Virus record (IMG/VR): IMGVR_UViG_3300032213_000971 | Span: 1-60,505 of that record | From: a virus | Length of the DNA stretch: 60,505 nucleotides | Reading direction: 5' to 3' (one strand) | Part shown: positions 57,380-60,505 of the stretch, in pieces | Layout: every line of letters begins with the position of its first letter | Position numbering within the stretch: the first letter of the stretch is position 1 | Position numbers and translations under genes: made by a program | The notes under the pieces: generated by a model | What the model saw: the letters and a program-made list of their open reading frames with translations, nothing else | What the model was told of the DNA's origin: nothing | The model's database searches: none

Positions 57380-58615
57380 ATGAATCACGAAACTTGCAGA
57401 AAAGATATACCTTACCCGTCAGTAAGTAATGAATCTGTCCCAAGCCTCATCAATAACTTGGTGACAGCACTTTATGGATCAAATGTAACAAAAAGCGTTG
57501 TCAATCGTCAGGTTATTTGGAACATCCCTTGTGATCCAAACAACACTGCACAAATAAGCAGTCTTCCGAGAAATCAAGGAGAAGGTCTTTTGTGTTATTT
57601 GATAAGAGCTTTCAACACTACATTTGTTGGTCAAGTTACGCTTGATGGTGTTCAAACACTCACGAATAAAACCTTGACTGCTCCTGTAATCAATAGCCCT
57701 AGCGTTGCAAACCTTTCGGCAACTGGAACATTATCTTTGCCTTTAGCAAGTATTTTACCATCGTATCTTTCATTGGGCGCACCATCTTGGACGAGCCAAG
57801 GAGTTACTTCTATAATAGACCTGATTGTTTCTGGTAATTTAACGCTACCGAACAACAGTATAACTTCTGGCATGATTGCTGACGGGACAATAACAAACGC
57901 CGATATCAGCAGTTCTGCGGCTATTGCAAATAGCAAACTTGCAGGATTGCCAGACAGCACAAATCAAGCTAATAAAATTGTATTGCGTGATGGATCAGGA
58001 AACTTTGCTGCAAATATCGTAACTGCAAACCTGACTGGCATTGCATCAAATGCAACGAATGTACAAGGTGGTGCTTTGGGATCTATCCCATATCAATCTG
58101 CTCTAAATACCACAGCACTTCTAGCTACTGGATCTGCTGGGCAAGTGTTGATTTGCGGAGGAAATGCTGCCCCTTCATGGGGAACAGATCAGCTTGGGAC
58201 AACCAACACGGCAGCAATCACAGCAGGATACAAAGGAGAATATGTTGTTGGTCAAGTTACAAATGCTGTTTCTATAACGCAGAATTCAGCAAAAAACATT
58301 GCGTCAATATCGCTTACTGCTGGAGATTGGGATGTATCAGGGAGTGTAACGCTTGCCTACACAACCACAAACAGCGCAACCTTTACTTTACAGGGAGGAA
58401 TTAACACTACAGCCGATACTATCGGCGCACAGGACACATATTCACAATTCATGGTTCATGCTGGATCTTCGGCAGCACAAACCCAAGCATTTTCAACTCC
58501 CGTAGTTCGCATATCTATCTCTTCAGCAACAACAATTTACCTTGTTGGATTTGCCAATGGAGGATTGAGTTCAATTACCGGGAAAGGTGCGATTAGGGCT
58601 AGGAGAATGCGATAA
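57380..58615 (+). CDS. Tail fibre with shared anchor module (second copy)
   Basis: This is a 411-residue protein. The N-terminal 90 residues repeat the anchor of the 54893 protein (ESVPSLINNLVTALYG, NIPCDPNNTA, QGEGLLCYLIRAF). A long linker with ITSGMIADGTITNADI and SSAAIANSKLAGL follows, typical of phage fibres, and then a C-terminal beta domain of about 120 residues ending in RARRMR. Different tips on the same anchor suggest two receptor specificities. Confidence 0.72.
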   Translation: MNHETCRKDIPYPSVSNESVPSLINNLVTALYGSNVTKSVVNRQVIWNIPCDPNNTAQISSLPRNQGEGLLCYLIRAFNTTFVGQVTLDGVQTLTNKTLTAPVINSPSVANLSATGTLSLPLASILPSYLSLGAPSWTSQGVTSIIDLIVSGNLTLPNNSITSGMIADGTITNADISSSAAIANSKLAGLPDSTNQANKIVLRDGSGNFAANIVTANLTGIASNATNVQGGALGSIPYQSALNTTALLATGSAGQVLICGGNAAPSWGTDQLGTTNTAAITAGYKGEYVVGQVTNAVSITQNSAKNIASISLTAGDWDVSGSVTLAYTTTNSATFTLQGGINTTADTIGAQDTYSQFMVHAGSSAAQTQAFSTPVVRISISSATTIYLVGFANGGLSSITGKGAIRARRMR

Positions 58616-58639
58616 TTGTATTGCAGGAGAAACAAAACG

Positions 58640-59113
58640 ATGATTATCTCTATAGGAATTCCCAAAAATGAAATGAGTATGCAAAAACAATCTTTACCTG
58701 AAGGTTTTTTAGACCTTGGTGAAAAAATTATTCCCCATCCGCTTATTGAAGCCGCAGAAAAAACTGCGGAAAAACAAGAAGCGCAAGATAACATTCACTA
58801 CCCTTCGCTGTATTTTTCCAATGCTCCTGAAGGCATGAGCAAATTAAATAAAGAAGGAACTGCCATTATCCATTATCGAAAGGTTATGGAGCGTGAAGAG
58901 AAAGTAGAAAGGGATGGCAAGACTATTACGAATTATTGCGTGGAGCTAGAAATTCATGGGATTAAACCATCAGGAGAAGACGCTACATACGAGACGAAAG
59001 AAATATATCCTGATGATGATGATGCAATCGAAAAGGGGCTAAAAGAAGCGTCAAAAGAAATTTCTACCGACACAGAATCGGAAGAAGAGTCGGAAGAAGA
59101 AACTGAAATCTAA
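58640..59113 (+). CDS. Acidic hypothetical virion-region protein
   Basis: This is a 157-residue protein. ATG 58640 has AGGAG upstream and is preferred over the TTG start 24 bases before. A folded beta-rich middle (IIHYRKVMEREEKVERDG) ends in a long acidic tail (TESEEESEEETEI). No known family. It lies before the adaptor-like gene. Confidence 0.62.
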   Translation: MIISIGIPKNEMSMQKQSLPEGFLDLGEKIIPHPLIEAAEKTAEKQEAQDNIHYPSLYFSNAPEGMSKLNKEGTAIIHYRKVMEREEKVERDGKTITNYCVELEIHGIKPSGEDATYETKEIYPDDDDAIEKGLKEASKEISTDTESEEESEEETEI

Positions 59114-59133
59114 CCAATAACCAAATTACTATT

Positions 59134-59436
59134 ATGCCTGCTGAAACACCAATGCCACCTACTGATATGCCAATGCCTGAAGCTCCCGCAATGCCACCCC
59201 CTCCTCAAGATGGTGGATCTGTTATGATTTCTATGCCACGCGAGGCTTTTAATGCGATGCGCGAAATCGTTTCACAGTTGGCAGCAGGGCTGGATCAACT
59301 TTCACAGTCAGTCGAACAGCAATCAGGATCACCACAAGCTGCCGAGGCACCCGTTCCTTCTCCTGCCCCCGGTGTCCCGGCAGAAGATGAAGAGTTCCTG
59401 AAAAGCATGGCAGAAGAGGCTAGTGCTGGAAGATAA
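59134..59436 (+). CDS. Proline/methionine-rich small protein
   Basis: This is a 100-residue protein. The first 27 residues are repeats of Pro and Met, then a helix MPREAFNAMREIVSQLAAGL, then another Pro-rich segment. It is probably a small virion protein. It ends eight bases before the adaptor-like gene. Confidence 0.58.
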   Translation: MPAETPMPPTDMPMPEAPAMPPPPQDGGSVMISMPREAFNAMREIVSQLAAGLDQLSQSVEQQSGSPQAAEAPVPSPAPGVPAEDEEFLKSMAEEASAGR

Positions 59437-59444
59437 TATAAAAC

Positions 59445-60505
59445 ATGTTCGTCTCGCAAATCATCGACGAGGCTTCCGAAATACTTGCTACTACTGACCG
59501 GGAAAAAGTATTTCGGAAGCTAACGCAGGCAGTCCAGATTCTGATGGAGTCTGGTCATTATCTGCACACTAATGCAGAAGTCGATGTTTGCACTGGTTGG
59601 GATGGGCAAACAATAACGCTACCCAGAGGTGTTGAAGTTCCTTTAGGTGTTAACGTAGATGGTTCTCCTACATATTTTAGGGGAAGACTTTTCCAGTACC
59701 ATGTCAACAAAGGAGGCATGTATAACCCGGTAGATTGGGCGTGGGATGACAGAGGATTCGTTAGCACAATCATGGACATTCGCCAGCCCAGCCAAGTTCT
59801 AGCAATCGCAGAACACAATGCTGACTCTGGAAAACAAATCCGCATTCTTGGAACTGACTCAAACAACCGAGAATTGAGGACTCAATTGCCAGACGGGCAA
59901 ACTATTGACGGAAAATTAGTTGATATTCACGCCCAAAGCGATTTTCCATATGGAACTATTATTCCAGACGGTATTCAGATAGACACTAGGCAAGTTGCGG
60001 TTTCTCCAATTTCGCAGTTTATTTCCGCTTCAGCGCATCAACTTTCTTCGGGGCAATCCGCTGTCTTTTCTGTTGTTTCTGGAGATTCGCCAGAAGTTAT
60101 CATTTCTGGAAAGACATATTACATTGGAGTAGATGCAGATAACGAAATTTCTTTATATAATAGTTCTTTGGATGCTCAATATAAGACCAATAAAATAAAT
60201 CTTCAAAGCATTGTAAACTCTGGAACAGTCAGACTAACAGACAGCAGGAAATCTAGTTTGCTGACTGCTGTTAATTTTGTTTCTACTCCTTCTGTAGCGA
60301 TTGATACGCCTAACTCTGTGTCGTTTTCTACAGGAACAGGATCAGGGTTCTCATCTGTGCTGCCAACACCATTGATTGCGGGAGCAACTTATTACGCAAA
60401 TCCTCAAGATGAAAATAATCTTTTGATTTATAGTTCTTTTGCTGATGCACAAAACAAAGCAAATCCAGTTTTGATGTCTGGATCTAGCGGAAAGTTTAAT
60501 ATCGA
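59445..60505 (+). CDS. Tail adaptor-like protein, N-terminal part (continues at position 1)
   Basis: ATG 59445 opens a frame that stays open to the window end and continues in frame after the 123-base overlap. The N-terminus is helical (QIIDEASEILATTDREKVF, then RKLTQAVQILMESGHY) and is followed by ITLPRGVEVPLGVNVDGSPT, a pattern of gp11-type adaptor proteins that bind the portal ring. The remainder of this part is beta-rich with Ser/Thr-rich repeats, leading to the GSGYT repeats after the junction. Complete length is 1111 residues. Confidence 0.75.
   Translation, partial: MFVSQIIDEASEILATTDREKVFRKLTQAVQILMESGHYLHTNAEVDVCTGWDGQTITLPRGVEVPLGVNVDGSPTYFRGRLFQYHVNKGGMYNPVDWAWDDRGFVSTIMDIRQPSQVLAIAEHNADSGKQIRILGTDSNNRELRTQLPDGQTIDGKLVDIHAQSDFPYGTIIPDGIQIDTRQVAVSPISQFISASAHQLSSGQSAVFSVVSGDSPEVIISGKTYYIGVDADNEISLYNSSLDAQYKTNKINLQSIVNSGTVRLTDSRKSSLLTAVNFVSTPSVAIDTPNSVSFSTGTGSGFSSVLPTPLIAGATYYANPQDENNLLIYSSFADAQNKANPVLMSGSSGKFNI
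60383..60505. repeat. Terminal direct repeat, right copy
   Basis: Identical over 123 bases to positions 1-123. Removing one copy gives a circle of 60382 bases and joins the adaptor-like gene without a frame change. Confidence 0.93.

Overview
The window is a complete circular-mapping genome of a tailed dsDNA phage, about 60.38 kb of unique sequence. Its first 123 bases (1-123) are repeated exactly at the end (60383-60505), so the molecule closes on itself and one gene, the 1111-codon adaptor-like tail gene, is split across the window ends. Almost every gene is on the + strand. The virion gene order points to a podovirus-like phage built on the T7 plan: adaptor-like protein, nozzle-like protein, then four alanine/glutamine-rich or glycine-zipper proteins and a giant 2545-residue protein where T7 carries its internal (ejected) virion proteins. 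No DNA polymerase, RNA polymerase, integrase or repressor is recognisable, so the phage should depend on host polymerases. Host identity is not readable. Sigma70-type promoters are clear, while most genes start after A/C-rich leaders with no Shine-Dalgarno sequence (exceptions: endolysin, SSB-like gene, 58640 gene).

Layout. 59445-60505 joined to 1-19750: tail adaptor, nozzle, internal virion proteins, the giant polyvalent protein (ADP-ribosyltransferase-like, HEXXGH and GNAT-like regions), then a phage ATP-grasp enzyme and a small HExxE protein. 19800-28760: early-type small genes behind four near-identical promoters that share a conserved element just downstream of the -10 box. This block includes a cysteine-peptidase-like protein, an HExxH protein, a DUF3310 protein, small membrane proteins and, oddly, a three-gene adhesin-like island (25951-27828). 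28789-35296: recombination and replication module (ERF annealing protein, PD-(D/E)XK nuclease, SSB-like protein, excisionase-type HTH, RusA resolvase, replication initiator, DnaC-like loader), then a 72-residue protein resembling the C-terminal domain of RNA polymerase alpha.

35419-43867: packaging (small and large terminase, portal). Three tRNA genes (Thr, Gln, Trp) sit here, with a long non-coding stretch (38.5-39.7 kb) full of direct repeats and palindromes, directly before a ParB-like gene. 43954-50725: scaffold-like protein, then five tightly packed sugar-related genes (four glycosyltransferase-like proteins and one FkbM-type methyltransferase), then the major capsid protein behind its own promoter and a structured leader. 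50815-59436: decoration and fibre proteins, lysis genes (holin-like membrane proteins, lipoprotein, endolysin), a metallophosphoesterase, two fibres that share an N-terminal anchor module, and a PKD/leucine-rich-repeat-like protein.

The most unusual parts are the capsid-adjacent glycosylation cassette, the giant polyvalent protein, the promoter family with its shared downstream element together with the phage alpha-CTD-like protein, the palindrome-rich non-coding region before the ParB-like gene, and strong local enrichment of the CCCGG/CCGGG motif.
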